DNA of 64,000 nt from Coprococcus comes ATCC 27758 (lineage in GTDB: Bacteria; Bacillota; Clostridia; Lachnospirales; Lachnospiraceae), in the NCBI RefSeq assembly GCF_025149785.1, contig NZ_CP102277.1, positions 3,286,001 to 3,350,000 of the forward strand, given 5' to 3'. The notes below the pieces were generated by a model. That model ran no database searches and was not told where the DNA came from. It saw only the letters and a list, made by a program, of their open reading frames with translations. How positions within the stretch are numbered: position 1 is the first letter of the stretch; the number at the start of each line of letters is the position of its first letter. Position numbers and translations under genes: made by a program. Positions 33,558-43,162 of the stretch are shown here, one piece after another.

Positions 33558-34319
33558 TTATGAAAGTTTTACTTTCTTGAATTCTTCCATGAAATCAACA
33601 ATATAGTTTGCTGTAGTCTCAAGCATTTCCTTGCCCCACTCTTCTGTAGCGGTACTCGGATGATCCGGTCCGATCCAGCCGTTGTCTGTTACATGCGGAG
33701 TATTGCGTATAATATCAACGTTAACTCCCTTGAACTCAACAGAACGGAAACCGGTTGTCTTCAGATTATCAGACAGGTGCTTAAACTGGAGTTCACCACC
33801 TATCTCACTCTTATCAACTAAAGACGGATCAATTCCAAGAATCGCAGCTGTTTCCTCACCACCGCCGTGGCCGCCTTTCCACGCCGGGTTCATATCCCAT
33901 GCCATCAGCCACCAGTTAAGCATAGCCACCAGACAGCCCTTATCTTCGAATTCCATGCCAAGGCGTTCAATCATCTTGATGTTTCCGCCATGTCCGTTCA
34001 GGAAAACGAATTTTCTTGCGCCGTGACGATACAGACTCAGAAAAATCTGGCGACAAAACTGATAGAGTACCTCATTGTCAATATCAATTGTACCCGGATA
34101 TGGAGCTAAACACTGGCAGGAACCATATGGAATGGTCGGAGCAATCAAAACATCACTCTTTTTCTCGATTTTCTCCAACAAATGCTCCGGAATCAGTGTG
34201 TCGGTTCCAAGCGGCATATGACGGCCGTGACACTCAATACTGCCGATAGAAATAAGTACCATATCGTTTTTTTCAAAATATTCTTGAGCTTTCGGCCAAG
34301 TCAAATTTGTAAGTCTCAT
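33558..34319 (-). CDS. Creatininase-family amidohydrolase
   Basis: 253 aa. The metal-binding motifs of the superfamily are present: GSIECHGRHMPLGTD (Glu and His ligands, about residue 27), FLNGHGGN, and the Glu in GGHGGGEETA. The family includes creatinine amidohydrolase and enzymes acting on cyclic amides and modified cofactors (MftE). The actual substrate is unknown; pairing with an M42 peptidase suggests a peptide or lactam path. The variant Cys in place of Gln in the first motif is seen in non-creatininase members. Confidence 0.9.
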   Translation of the reverse strand: MRLTNLTWPKAQEYFEKNDMVLISIGSIECHGRHMPLGTDTLIPEHLLEKIEKKSDVLIAPTIPYGSCQCLAPYPGTIDIDNEVLYQFCRQIFLSLYRHGARKFVFLNGHGGNIKMIERLGMEFEDKGCLVAMLNWWLMAWDMNPAWKGGHGGGEETAAILGIDPSLVDKSEIGGELQFKHLSDNLKTTGFRSVEFKGVNVDIIRNTPHVTDNGWIGPDHPSTATEEWGKEMLETTANYIVDFMEEFKKVKLS

Positions 34320-34646
34320 AAGTTCTCTCCTTCCTACTATAATTATTCTTCTCAGCTGAAAATCGGACTATTCGGAAACCAGACAGTCCGACATCCATCA
34401 ATTACTGCGTTGCTTCCTATTCCCCTTTAGGATTTTTTTATGACAATGCAGAATTTTTGAGCTACTCTTGATAACCCAAGTATAGTCCATGCAAATATGA
34501 TTGTCAACAATTTCAACTTAATGTTAACAGCGGGAAAATAGTGCTTTCGTTTTTGCTAACAATCCACTATAATTATAATAAGTTTTTTGCTAACGGACAA
34601 AAGACATCCGTATAATTTTTTCTATTAATTAGTAAGGAAATGAAAC

Positions 34647-34715
34647 ATGCGAGAAATTGGCGGTATGTTCTACTATGAACCAAGCGTACCTATCGAAAAC
34701 GGATACTTATTCTGA
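34647..34715 (+). other. 22-codon open frame before the FadR-type gene (leader peptide or remnant)
   Basis: ATG 34647, after AAGGAAATGAAAC, encodes MREIGGMFYYEPSVPIENGY-LF and stops 18 bases before the regulator start. The first residues resemble the N-terminus of PLP-dependent sugar/amino-acid aminotransferases (M-[RK]-E-I-G-G), so it may be a gene remnant; a translated leader is the other option. The rest of the 34320-34733 gap holds only AT-rich promoter-like sequence. Confidence 0.35.
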
Positions 34716-34733
34716 AAATTTTATGAGGTAAAT

Positions 34734-35492
34734 ATGCAGAAACAAAGAAAAACATCAAATACTACTACATCAGAAATTGTTCTTGAATCTCTGCGGGAGC
34801 AGATCATCAATGGAATCCTTCAGCCTCAAGAAAAACTGGTAGAGGCTGAAATTGCCCGGAAATTCGGACTCAGCCGAGGTCCTGTGCGCGAAGCACTCCG
34901 ACAGCTCGCTGTCGAAGGTTTAGTCGATTACTGTCCTAACAAAGGATGTACAGTCGCACTGCTTTCTCCACAAGACGCTTATGAAGTCTTTTTTCTGCGC
35001 GGCAGCCTTGAAAAACTGGCAATCCAAAAAAGTAACTGCCTCCTTAGTGACTATAGTCTCATGATAATGGAAGCCAGTATTGAAGAATTTCGAAAGGCTA
35101 TTCTCGAAGGCAATACTATGAAGGCTGTTCGTGCAGATGAGACATTCCACCTGCAGATCATTCGTTCTGCCCAGCTTAACCGACTGACCAAAATGTGGGA
35201 GCTGCTGAGTCCACTGAATGGTGCCATGTTCCTCTCGGTTCAAAATGCTAATCGCTTTGGACAGTTAAGCGGAGATGCTGAAACGCTTCAGAATGCCAAA
35301 TGCTTAGAACCAAACACACCGGATCAAAATACCTCTTATAACGGAAGCGCTGCAGTATGGACACACCAATGTCTGTTGGAGGCCATCCGGATTAACGATC
35401 TCCAGACAACCTGTGATCTTCTGGATCAGCATTATGAAGAAACCGGCAGACGTGTATACAGACTTTCACTCATGAAAGAACAGAGCTTTTGA
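34734..35492 (+). CDS. GntR-family (FadR/FCD) transcriptional regulator
   Basis: 252 aa. The GntR winged helix is at residues about 10-75 (IVLESLREQIINGILQPQEK, EIARKFGLSRGPVREALRQL). The FCD ligand domain covers the rest, with the helical pattern RADETFHLQIIRSAQL and HQCLLEAIRINDLQTTCDLL containing the His/Asp metal ligands. FCD regulators respond to small organic acids. It is divergent from the creatininase/M42 operon and probably controls it. Confidence 0.92.
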   Translation: MQKQRKTSNTTTSEIVLESLREQIINGILQPQEKLVEAEIARKFGLSRGPVREALRQLAVEGLVDYCPNKGCTVALLSPQDAYEVFFLRGSLEKLAIQKSNCLLSDYSLMIMEASIEEFRKAILEGNTMKAVRADETFHLQIIRSAQLNRLTKMWELLSPLNGAMFLSVQNANRFGQLSGDAETLQNAKCLEPNTPDQNTSYNGSAAVWTHQCLLEAIRINDLQTTCDLLDQHYEETGRRVYRLSLMKEQSF

Positions 35493-35667
35493 TCCGTTTC
35501 ATTAATAATGGTTTGAGGGGCAAACTTGAGGGTTGGGTTTAAGGGGTTCATAATATGTTTCTTTTGTCTTTTGGATCGACTTCATCACCAAGGATTTCTT
35601 TCATTTCATGTATAAGGATTATGCACAGTCCGTTTTTCATAAAACTTATTCTGTTTTTCAACTTCTG

Positions 35668-35676
35668 TGATATAAT
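35668..35676 (+). promoter_or_regulatory. Extended -10 promoter of the CHASE-GGDEF gene
   Basis: TGATATAAT with no clear -35. It lies 43 bases before GTG 35720 and downstream of the far in-frame ATG at 35555, which supports the GTG start. Confidence 0.6.
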
Positions 35677-35719
35677 GCTTTATTATAATAATTCCCATGG
35701 ACAAAATGAGGTGAACCAA

Positions 35720-37480
35720 GTGAAAAAGAAAACACTTGTGCCTCTTATCATTTTTTTACTGGGCATATGCCTTGTTAGTTTGATTGTATACAAAACAGAC
35801 GCCCACGAAAAAGAGCAGAGACACATAACAGCACAATTGAATGTAGCCACCTATGGCGAACGAATAAAGAATGAAATTACAAATGGAATTGAGATCACAG
35901 ATACCTTGAAGCAAATCTTAATAAGTGAAGATGGCGAAATCCATCAGTTTGAAACAATTGCAGGAAATCTTATGTCTGATTCTATTGAAAGTGTACAGCT
36001 TGCTCCTAATGGTGTTGTTACAGATATTTATCCGGCTAATGAAAAGGAGGCAGGTAAGATTGATTTGATCCATGATAAAGACCGCGGAAAAATTTCCTGT
36101 TACGCAAGAGACAACCATACAATCATTACGCAGGGCCCCTTCAAATTAAAACAGGGAGGATATGGAATTGCAGTCCGCAATCCCGTATACCTGAAAGATA
36201 AAAACGGACATGAGTATTTCTGGGGATTTACTATTGTTATCCTGCGTGTTCCGGATATTTTTTCAGATTCAATCAGTGCACTTTCAAGTTTTGGATACGA
36301 ATACAAAATTTCAAAAACAGACGCTCCATGGAGTGATACTTATAAAGTGGTTTATCAATCAGATGGGCAAATAAATCATCCTGTTTCTTATACATTTACA
36401 ATAGGAGATGAAAACTGGAAATTTGAAGTAACTCCTAAAAGTGGATGGAGAAATGCCACATTACTGATAATCATCATCGGAATATTTCTTACAATAAGCC
36501 TTCTCCTGTCAGTTCTTACCAGAGTATGGTTAGTAGCAAAAGAACATAAGAAAAAGTTTCAGATACTGGCGCGCACAGATTCTCTTACAAATATTTATAA
36601 CCGCTATGGATTTGATGAATTTGCAGAAAAAATGATTCAAAAAAATCCAAAAGCACATTTTGTGGCTGCGCTCCTTGATATCGATGATTTCAAGTTTATT
36701 AATGATATCTATGGACATAATTATGGAGACAGGGCACTAAAGAATCTTGCAGACAGCATGAAGACTTTTTTCCCATCCGATGCATTACTTGGAAGAAATG
36801 GTGGTGACGAATTCTGCATTCTTTTACCAAATTGTACCTTTGCAGAAGCAGATATACAGCTGCAGAAATTCACCAAACTTCCTAAATCATTCTCATACCA
36901 TGGTAAGGAACATGCATTTTATATTTCTCTAGGATATGCAGAATATCCAACGTTTGCATCCAATCGTTCACAACTCATGCGCTGCGCAGATGCCGCTCTT
37001 TATGAAATAAAGCTTCATGGAAAAAATGGATGTATGGTCTACAGAGAAGGATTTCGGTCAGGTGCCCGCAAACAGCTTGGATTCGCATTCAAGGATATCT
37101 CTGAACATCTTCCAGGTGCATTCATCATATACAGAGCTGACAAAGAAGATGATGAACTATTTTTTGCAAATGATGAATTTCTTCATATGTCAGGATATAA
37201 AGATATAGATGAACTGTTCAGACTTACTAAGAAAAGTTTTCGCAACTTGATCCGGGAAGATGAACAGCAACAGATAGAATCAAGTATCTGGGAACAGATT
37301 GACAGTGGTAATGAAAATGACTATATTCACTTCCATCTTCGAAAAGCTGACGGAACTTATTTTTCTGTGCTTGATCATGGAAGAATTGTAGAGAACTCGC
37401 AATACGGAAAGGTATTTTACGTATTGTTTATGGATTGGAAAGATATGCATATTCGTTACAATGATAAATTCGCAAGATAA
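35720..37480 (+). CDS. CHASE-GGDEF-PAS membrane diguanylate cyclase
   Basis: GTG 35720 is preceded by GAGGTG at seven bases and by a -10 box; the upstream in-frame ATG lies before the promoter. 586 aa. One membrane helix (TLVPLIIFLLGICLVSLIVY) opens a CHASE sensor (LAPNGVVTDIYPANEKEAG, GPFKLKQGGYGIAVRNPVYL). A second helix (LLIIIIGIFLTISLLLSVL) leads to GGDEF (DSLTNIYNRYGFDEFA, GRNGGDEFCILLP, intact). A PAS domain ends the protein (AFIIYRADKEDDELFFANDE). It should make cyclic di-GMP on an external cue. The CHASE domain is the same type as in the hybrid kinase at 45648. Confidence 0.92.
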   Translation: MKKKTLVPLIIFLLGICLVSLIVYKTDAHEKEQRHITAQLNVATYGERIKNEITNGIEITDTLKQILISEDGEIHQFETIAGNLMSDSIESVQLAPNGVVTDIYPANEKEAGKIDLIHDKDRGKISCYARDNHTIITQGPFKLKQGGYGIAVRNPVYLKDKNGHEYFWGFTIVILRVPDIFSDSISALSSFGYEYKISKTDAPWSDTYKVVYQSDGQINHPVSYTFTIGDENWKFEVTPKSGWRNATLLIIIIGIFLTISLLLSVLTRVWLVAKEHKKKFQILARTDSLTNIYNRYGFDEFAEKMIQKNPKAHFVAALLDIDDFKFINDIYGHNYGDRALKNLADSMKTFFPSDALLGRNGGDEFCILLPNCTFAEADIQLQKFTKLPKSFSYHGKEHAFYISLGYAEYPTFASNRSQLMRCADAALYEIKLHGKNGCMVYREGFRSGARKQLGFAFKDISEHLPGAFIIYRADKEDDELFFANDEFLHMSGYKDIDELFRLTKKSFRNLIREDEQQQIESSIWEQIDSGNENDYIHFHLRKADGTYFSVLDHGRIVENSQYGKVFYVLFMDWKDMHIRYNDKFAR

Positions 37481-37676
37481 TAAAATATTGCAAAAAAACA
37501 GAGCGTATGATCTATTTTCATATTAATACTTGGTTTGAAAACTGATGGAAGAATAACACGATACTGTGATAGAATAAGGAAAACGGTTAAACTAACTATT
37601 GCTGAGTGAGCAACAGCAAAAGTAAGCATGACTGGAAAGTGCTTGTGTTCTTAGGGATTAAGAGAGGATACAGATT

Positions 37677-38594
37677 ATGGAAGATTCTTACGTATTACAA
37701 CTGTTGAAACCAAAGTTTAAAGATTTTCATTTGTGTTTCTGCGGATTTGCAGAATGCAAGCCATTACATAGCTACGGGCCAGCCGCAAGACCCAATTATA
37801 TTTTGCATTATGTAATGAAGGGCAAAGGTATCTATCAGGTAGGTGAAACGAAGTATCCGCTGAAAGAAGGACAGGCCTTTCTGATTGAACCGGAAAGCCT
37901 TACCTTTTATCAGGCAGATAAAACGGACCCATGGTCTTACCTTTGGGTAGGATTTGGTGGTACGGAGGCACAGAGATTTGTCAGAGATCTCGGACTGAAC
38001 AGTCGTCAGCTTACATGCGAGTGTGAATATGGAGAAGAACTGAAAGAAATTGTATTTGAAATGCTTCATCATACGTGTTCAACTGCAGAAAATCTTTATT
38101 ATCTCCAGGGAAAGCTCTATCAGTTTTTCTCAGTACTGGCTCGTGGGATTGAAATTCAGCAATATTCGAATGATACAAAAGAAAGCATACATGTGCAGGA
38201 AGCAATTGCCTATATAAAGAATTACTATTCACAGAAAATCACAGTGGAAGATATAGCAAATTATTTGGCACTAAATCGAAGTTATTTATATACAATATTT
38301 ATGAACAGTCTTGGAATCTCTCCGAAAGAATTTTTGACGGAATTTCGAATTTCCAGAGGAAAGGAGCAGCTCGCACTTACAGATCTATCTGTGGAGGAAA
38401 TCGCAGTTTCTTGTGGTTATCGCAATTCACTTGCTTTCGGCAAAGTATTTAAACAGAAAATGGGAATGACGCCGACCCAATATCGTAATGATAACAGAAA
38501 GGCTGCCCGAGAACGATTGATCAGTGCACAAAACGAACTGAAAGAATACAAGAAACATAAAAAAATTTATGTAGGAGAAGTCGAAAAAGAATAG
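37677..38594 (+). CDS. AraC-family regulator of alpha-galactoside use
   Basis: 305 aa. The N-terminal cupin-like sugar domain (residues about 15-150; RPNYILHYVMKGKGIYQVGE, EGQAFLIEPESLTFYQADKT) precedes the double helix-turn-helix (VEDIANYLALNRSYLYTIFM; SVEEIAVSCGYRNSLAFGKV; GMTPTQYR). It is of the MsmR/RafR type that activates raffinose and melibiose genes, and the two downstream genes fit. A hairpin terminator separates it from them. Confidence 0.93.
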   Translation: MEDSYVLQLLKPKFKDFHLCFCGFAECKPLHSYGPAARPNYILHYVMKGKGIYQVGETKYPLKEGQAFLIEPESLTFYQADKTDPWSYLWVGFGGTEAQRFVRDLGLNSRQLTCECEYGEELKEIVFEMLHHTCSTAENLYYLQGKLYQFFSVLARGIEIQQYSNDTKESIHVQEAIAYIKNYYSQKITVEDIANYLALNRSYLYTIFMNSLGISPKEFLTEFRISRGKEQLALTDLSVEEIAVSCGYRNSLAFGKVFKQKMGMTPTQYRNDNRKAARERLISAQNELKEYKKHKKIYVGEVEKE

Positions 38595-38608
38595 ACGAAA
38601 TGTTGAAA

Positions 38609-38675
38609 AAGACATCCGATACCTAACATTTGAGATATAATACTTAACAAAAAGGTATAACGGATGTCTTTTTTT
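38609..38675 (+). terminator. Terminator after the AraC-type gene
   Basis: AAGACATCCGATACC pairs with GGTAT-AA-CGGATGTCTT and is followed by a run of T. The loop contains TATAAT, but no -35 at proper distance, so I do not call a promoter there. Confidence 0.8.
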
Positions 38676-38771
38676 GTACGCTATACTAGTATCAGCAGAT
38701 ATAAGGAACAAGTGCACAGGTTTCTTCACTCAGATAACAAATAAACAAAAGAGTATTAGAGGAGGAGAATC

Positions 38772-40190
38772 ATGGAAAATCAAAAAGAAACTCAGAAAAA
38801 TCCGCAATATAAATATGCGTCTACAAGAGAAAAATTATGTTTTGGAATTGGAGCAATCGGCAAAGATGCGATTTGCAATTTAGTAGGAGCATTTTTAATG
38901 CTTTATTTTACAGATACTTTGTATCTGGCACCGGCATTTGTCGGCGTACTGTTTTTGGTAGCAAGAATATGGGATGCGATCAATGACCCGATGATGGGAA
39001 TGATCGTTGACAATACACATACACGTTTTGGTAAATTCAGAATCTGGCTTGTAATCGGAACATTGGTAAATTCAGTTGTATTTGTTTTGTTATTCCACAG
39101 TTTTAACCTGTCAGGAACAGCATTGTACGTATATGTATCCGTTATGTACATTTTATATGGAATGACTTATACGATCATGGATGTACCTTACTGGTCATGG
39201 CTTCCTAACCTGACAAATGACCCGCGTGAACGTGAGAAAGTTTCCGTAATTCCAAGATTTTTCGCAAGTCTTGCAGGATTTTCAGTAGCAACATTTGGGC
39301 TTTATATTATCAATTACCTGAATAAAGCAGCAGGCGAGAGCAATCTCTACGCAGAAAAAGGATATACACTTTTTGCAATTATTATCGCAGTTATTTTCAT
39401 CGTTACAATCGGAATTACTGTATTTAATGTAAAAGAGGAATCAACAGTAGGTATATCAGCAGAAAAGACAAGTCTGAAACAGGCATTTCATGTAATTGTA
39501 AAAAATGATCAGTTGCTTGCATTTATCGGATTACTTTTGACATTTAACCTTTGTACACAGATTGCAAAAAGCTTTGCTGTGTATTATTTCAAATGTGTAT
39601 GCCACGATGAATATCTGTATTCTATCTTTGGATTTGCAATTATTGCTGAGATGGCAGGACTTTTATGCTTCCCAAAAATCGCAGCAAAAATTAGCCGTGA
39701 AAAGGTATACGCATTTGCATGTGGACTTCCAATTGCTGGATTTGTACTGCTCGGTGCAGCAGGATATGTAGCACCACAGAGTAATGTATTAGTTGTTGTA
39801 TGTTGTGCACTGCTTTTCTTCGGATCAGGTCTTTCACTTGGAGTAACAACATGCTGTATGGCAGACGTTATCGACTATGGAGAAGTAAAATTTGGTGTAC
39901 GAAATGAAAGCGTAACATGCTCTGCACAGACATTTCTTATGAAGGCAGCTACGGCAGTAGCAGGTGGATTAACAGGAATTGGTCTTCAGATTGTAGGATA
40001 CAACGCAAAAGCGGTAACTCAGAGCGCAGCGACCGTAATGGGTATTCGCGTGTTAATGCTTGTGATTCCAATCATTCTTGCATGTGCAAGCTTTGGTATT
40101 TACAAAAAATACTACACTTTAAAAGGTGAGAAGATGGAAGAAATCACAAGAAAAGTAAATGAAATGCATGCGAAAAAGCAGACAGCTTAA
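38772..40190 (+). CDS. GPH-family sugar:cation symporter (MelB-like)
   Basis: 472 aa, GGAGGAG before ATG 38772. About twelve membrane segments. GPH signatures are visible: DAINDPMMGMIVDNT after helix 2, YTIMDVPYWSWLPNLTNDPREREK (helix 4 and the loop), and CCMADVIDYGEVKFGVRNE in the second half. It imports galactosides, here most likely melibiose or raffinose given the GH36 enzyme next to it. Confidence 0.95.
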   Translation: MENQKETQKNPQYKYASTREKLCFGIGAIGKDAICNLVGAFLMLYFTDTLYLAPAFVGVLFLVARIWDAINDPMMGMIVDNTHTRFGKFRIWLVIGTLVNSVVFVLLFHSFNLSGTALYVYVSVMYILYGMTYTIMDVPYWSWLPNLTNDPREREKVSVIPRFFASLAGFSVATFGLYIINYLNKAAGESNLYAEKGYTLFAIIIAVIFIVTIGITVFNVKEESTVGISAEKTSLKQAFHVIVKNDQLLAFIGLLLTFNLCTQIAKSFAVYYFKCVCHDEYLYSIFGFAIIAEMAGLLCFPKIAAKISREKVYAFACGLPIAGFVLLGAAGYVAPQSNVLVVVCCALLFFGSGLSLGVTTCCMADVIDYGEVKFGVRNESVTCSAQTFLMKAATAVAGGLTGIGLQIVGYNAKAVTQSAATVMGIRVLMLVIPIILACASFGIYKKYYTLKGEKMEEITRKVNEMHAKKQTA

Positions 40191-40223
40191 GAGACAACAA
40201 TTCAATTGTAAAAGAGGTAGTAT

Positions 40224-42467
40224 ATGAGACAGATTATTTTTCACGAGGAAACAAAAACTTTCCATTTATACAATGAAAAAATCAGTTATATCTTATGTGT
40301 ATTAGAAAATGGACATCTGGGACAATTATATTTTGGAAAACGACTTCATGATAAAGCAGATTTTTCTTATCTGGTTGAGAAATGTGAACGCCCAATGACA
40401 TCGTATATATATGAGTGGGATCGTACTTTTTCATTGGAACATATCCGACAGGAATATCCGGTTTACGGTACGACAGATTACAGACATCCGGCAATTGAAT
40501 TGTTGCAGGAAAATGGCAGCAGAATCAGTGAGTTCCAATATGAAAGCTATGAGATCATTGACGGAAAACCGAAACTCTCCGGATTGCCGGCAACATATAC
40601 GGAGTCCGAAGGGGAAGCACAGACATTGCGCATCTTTCTGAAAGATGCTCTGACTGGTGCAAAACTGGCACTTTTATATACGATTTTTGATGAATATAGT
40701 GCAATTGCAAGAAGTGCTTATATTGAAAATGCTGGTGAGAAAAATCTGCATGTATTAAATATGATGAGCTTAAGCCTGGATCTTCCGGATAAGGATTATG
40801 AATGGATGCAGTTGTCCGGTGCGTGGTCCAGAGAGCGCTATATTAAGAATCGAACATTGGAGCAAGGCATAACAGCTATCGACAGCATGCGCGGAAATTC
40901 TTCTCACGAACATAATCCGTTCCTTGCTTTAAAACGTCACAACACAGATGAGAATGCAGGAGAAGCAATTGGAATAAGCCTTGTATATAGTGGAAATTTC
41001 CGTATGCAGGCAGAGGTAGATACACATAATGTGACACGAATTACAGCCGGGATCAATCCAGAAGGATTCGATTGGAAATTAGAACCGGGAGAAAGCTTTC
41101 AGACACCGGAAGCAGTTCTGGTTTACAGTGAAAATGGATTAAATGGCATGAGTCAGACATTCCAGAAGCTGTATGCAAAGAGACTCGCAAGAGGGTATTG
41201 GCGCGATAAGGCAAGACCGATTTTAAATAACAACTGGGAAGCAACTTATTTTGACTTTACAGAAGATCGCCTTGTAGAGATTGCCGGGAAAGCAAAAGAA
41301 TGTGGAGTAGAACTGTTTGTCTTAGATGACGGATGGTTTGGTGCGAGAAGAAATGACAGAGCCGGTCTTGGCGACTGGGTGGCAAATGAAGAACTTCTGC
41401 CAAATGGCATCAAAGGTCTGTCAGAAAGAATTGAAGCACTTGGATTAAAATTCGGCCTTTGGTTTGAGCCGGAGATGGTAAATAAAGACTCTGATCTTTA
41501 TCGAGCACATCCAGACTGGATTTTACAGACACCTGGAAGAAATACATCACACGGCAGATATCAGTATGTACTCGATTTCGCAAGAAAAGAAGTAGTAGAT
41601 TATATTTATGGTATGATGACAAAGTTATTATCGGAATCGAAAATCTCATATATTAAATGGGATATGAACCGAAGCATTACGGAATGCTATAGTAGCAAAC
41701 TTCCTTCAGACAGACAGGGAGAAGTGTTCCATCGTTATATTTTGGGTGTATATGATCTGTACGAGCGGTTGACAAATGAGTTTCCAGAAGTATTATTTGA
41801 ATCCTGCGCCAGCGGTGGCGGAAGATTTGATCCGGGAATGCTGTATTATGCACCGCAGGGATGGACAAGCGATGATTCGGATGCAATTGAGCGTCTGAAG
41901 ATTCAGTACGGAACTTCTATGTGTTATCCGCTCAGCAGTATGGGAAGCCATGTGTCTGTTGTCCCGAATCACCAGGTATTTCGCAATACTCCATTACATA
42001 CAAGAGCGAATGTAGCATACTTTGGAACTTTTGGATATGAACTGGATCTCAACAAATTGACAGAAGAAGAGATCAAAGAAGTAAAAGAACAAATCGCATT
42101 TATGAAAGAATACCGAGAAGTGTTGCAGTTTGGAATATTTTATCGTCTGAAAAGTCCATTTGAAGGAAATGAGACGGTATGGATGGTGACAAATGAAGAC
42201 CGCACGCTTGCAATCGTAGGCTACTATCGTGTTTTAAATGGAGTGAATCAGCCGTATAGCCGTGTCAGATTACAGGGATTGAACCCGGATATGGTTTATG
42301 AAAATGTATGGAATCATACAGAAAATTACGGAGATGAATTGATGAATTATGGATTGATCACATCTGATGTGACAGCTGGTGAAGTGCCAGGAAATGTGAC
42401 TCATTGTACCGATTTTGAATCTAGAATATATATGCTGAAAGGCAAAAAAGTTCAGGAGGGAAGATAG
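40224..42467 (+). CDS. Alpha-galactosidase, family GH36
   Basis: 747 aa. An N-terminal beta-supersandwich (about 1-330) precedes the TIM barrel. The catalytic nucleophile is Asp in YIKWDMNRSIT (about residue 480) and the acid/base Asp is in WTSDDSDAIERL (about 550). LFVLDDGWFGARRNDRAGLG and LWFEPEMVN are family hallmarks. It removes terminal alpha-1,6-galactose from melibiose, raffinose and stachyose inside the cell. No signal peptide. It is co-transcribed with the transporter 34 bases upstream. Confidence 0.97.
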   Translation: MRQIIFHEETKTFHLYNEKISYILCVLENGHLGQLYFGKRLHDKADFSYLVEKCERPMTSYIYEWDRTFSLEHIRQEYPVYGTTDYRHPAIELLQENGSRISEFQYESYEIIDGKPKLSGLPATYTESEGEAQTLRIFLKDALTGAKLALLYTIFDEYSAIARSAYIENAGEKNLHVLNMMSLSLDLPDKDYEWMQLSGAWSRERYIKNRTLEQGITAIDSMRGNSSHEHNPFLALKRHNTDENAGEAIGISLVYSGNFRMQAEVDTHNVTRITAGINPEGFDWKLEPGESFQTPEAVLVYSENGLNGMSQTFQKLYAKRLARGYWRDKARPILNNNWEATYFDFTEDRLVEIAGKAKECGVELFVLDDGWFGARRNDRAGLGDWVANEELLPNGIKGLSERIEALGLKFGLWFEPEMVNKDSDLYRAHPDWILQTPGRNTSHGRYQYVLDFARKEVVDYIYGMMTKLLSESKISYIKWDMNRSITECYSSKLPSDRQGEVFHRYILGVYDLYERLTNEFPEVLFESCASGGGRFDPGMLYYAPQGWTSDDSDAIERLKIQYGTSMCYPLSSMGSHVSVVPNHQVFRNTPLHTRANVAYFGTFGYELDLNKLTEEEIKEVKEQIAFMKEYREVLQFGIFYRLKSPFEGNETVWMVTNEDRTLAIVGYYRVLNGVNQPYSRVRLQGLNPDMVYENVWNHTENYGDELMNYGLITSDVTAGEVPGNVTHCTDFESRIYMLKGKKVQEGR

Positions 42468-42470
42468 AGC

Positions 42471-43100
42471 ATGACGAAGACAAAAAGAACTGGCGGAATG
42501 GTACTGGGAATATTGTTTATTGGATTATGTGTATCTTTCTTACGACTTTCACAATTTGGCGTGGATCCATTCAGTGCAATGAATCTTGGAATCAGCGGAT
42601 TTATCGGATGGAGTTTTGGAACGTGGCAGCTGCTTGTCAATGCAATCATTCTTGTAGTTGTATTCTTTCAGGCAAGATCCTGCATTGGTGCGGGAACCAT
42701 TATCAATATGGTATTTGTCGGATATATTGCAGATTTTATCTGTTATGTAGCAAATGATGTAGTGCAGATTCAGATGAATCTGCCACTGCGTATCCTTGCA
42801 CTGCTGCTTGCTCAGCTGATGGCATCCATGGGAGTGGCATTATATATGGTCGCAGATATGGGAATCGCCCCATATGACAGTGTCGCTATTATAATCGAGA
42901 AACTTACACATCAGAAAATTCCATTCCATAAAGCAAGGATCCTTTCGGATGTTGTTGTCGTGATTATCGGAATCATATTTGCCACTGCATCTGGGGCGGG
43001 AATCTGGTCGGTAGTAGGGATTGGTACAATTATAAATGCCTGCTTCAACGGTCCATTAATTCAATTTTTTAAAACAAAACTGGAGAGATTTTACTTGTAA
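42471..43100 (+). CDS. YczE/YyaS/YitT-family membrane protein
   Basis: 209 aa with five or six hydrophobic segments (GGMVLGILFIGLCVSFLRLS, FGVDPFSAMNLGISGFIGWS, GVALYMVADMGIAPYDSVAI). The two G-V/I-x-P-[FY]-D/S motifs are typical of YczE-like proteins. Function is unknown, probably transport. It begins three bases after the GH36 stop and is the last gene of the operon. Confidence 0.85.
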   Translation: MTKTKRTGGMVLGILFIGLCVSFLRLSQFGVDPFSAMNLGISGFIGWSFGTWQLLVNAIILVVVFFQARSCIGAGTIINMVFVGYIADFICYVANDVVQIQMNLPLRILALLLAQLMASMGVALYMVADMGIAPYDSVAIIIEKLTHQKIPFHKARILSDVVVVIIGIIFATASGAGIWSVVGIGTIINACFNGPLIQFFKTKLERFYL

Positions 43101-43123
43101 AATCTACGGATTACAATTCTTAC

Positions 43124-43162
43124 AAGGCTCATATCCAGAACGGATACGGGCCTTTCTTTTTC
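43124..43162 (+). terminator. Terminator of the alpha-galactoside operon
   Basis: AAGGC...TCC-AGAAC-GGA...GCCTT followed by TTCTTTTT. It lies inside the end of the broken kinase frame on the other strand, which confirms that frame is not an intact gene end. Confidence 0.75.

Noticed and set aside
38636-38641. TATAAT in the loop of the hairpin after the AraC-type gene as a promoter for the transporter
   Set aside because: No -35 element lies at a usable distance; TTGAAA is 27 bases away.
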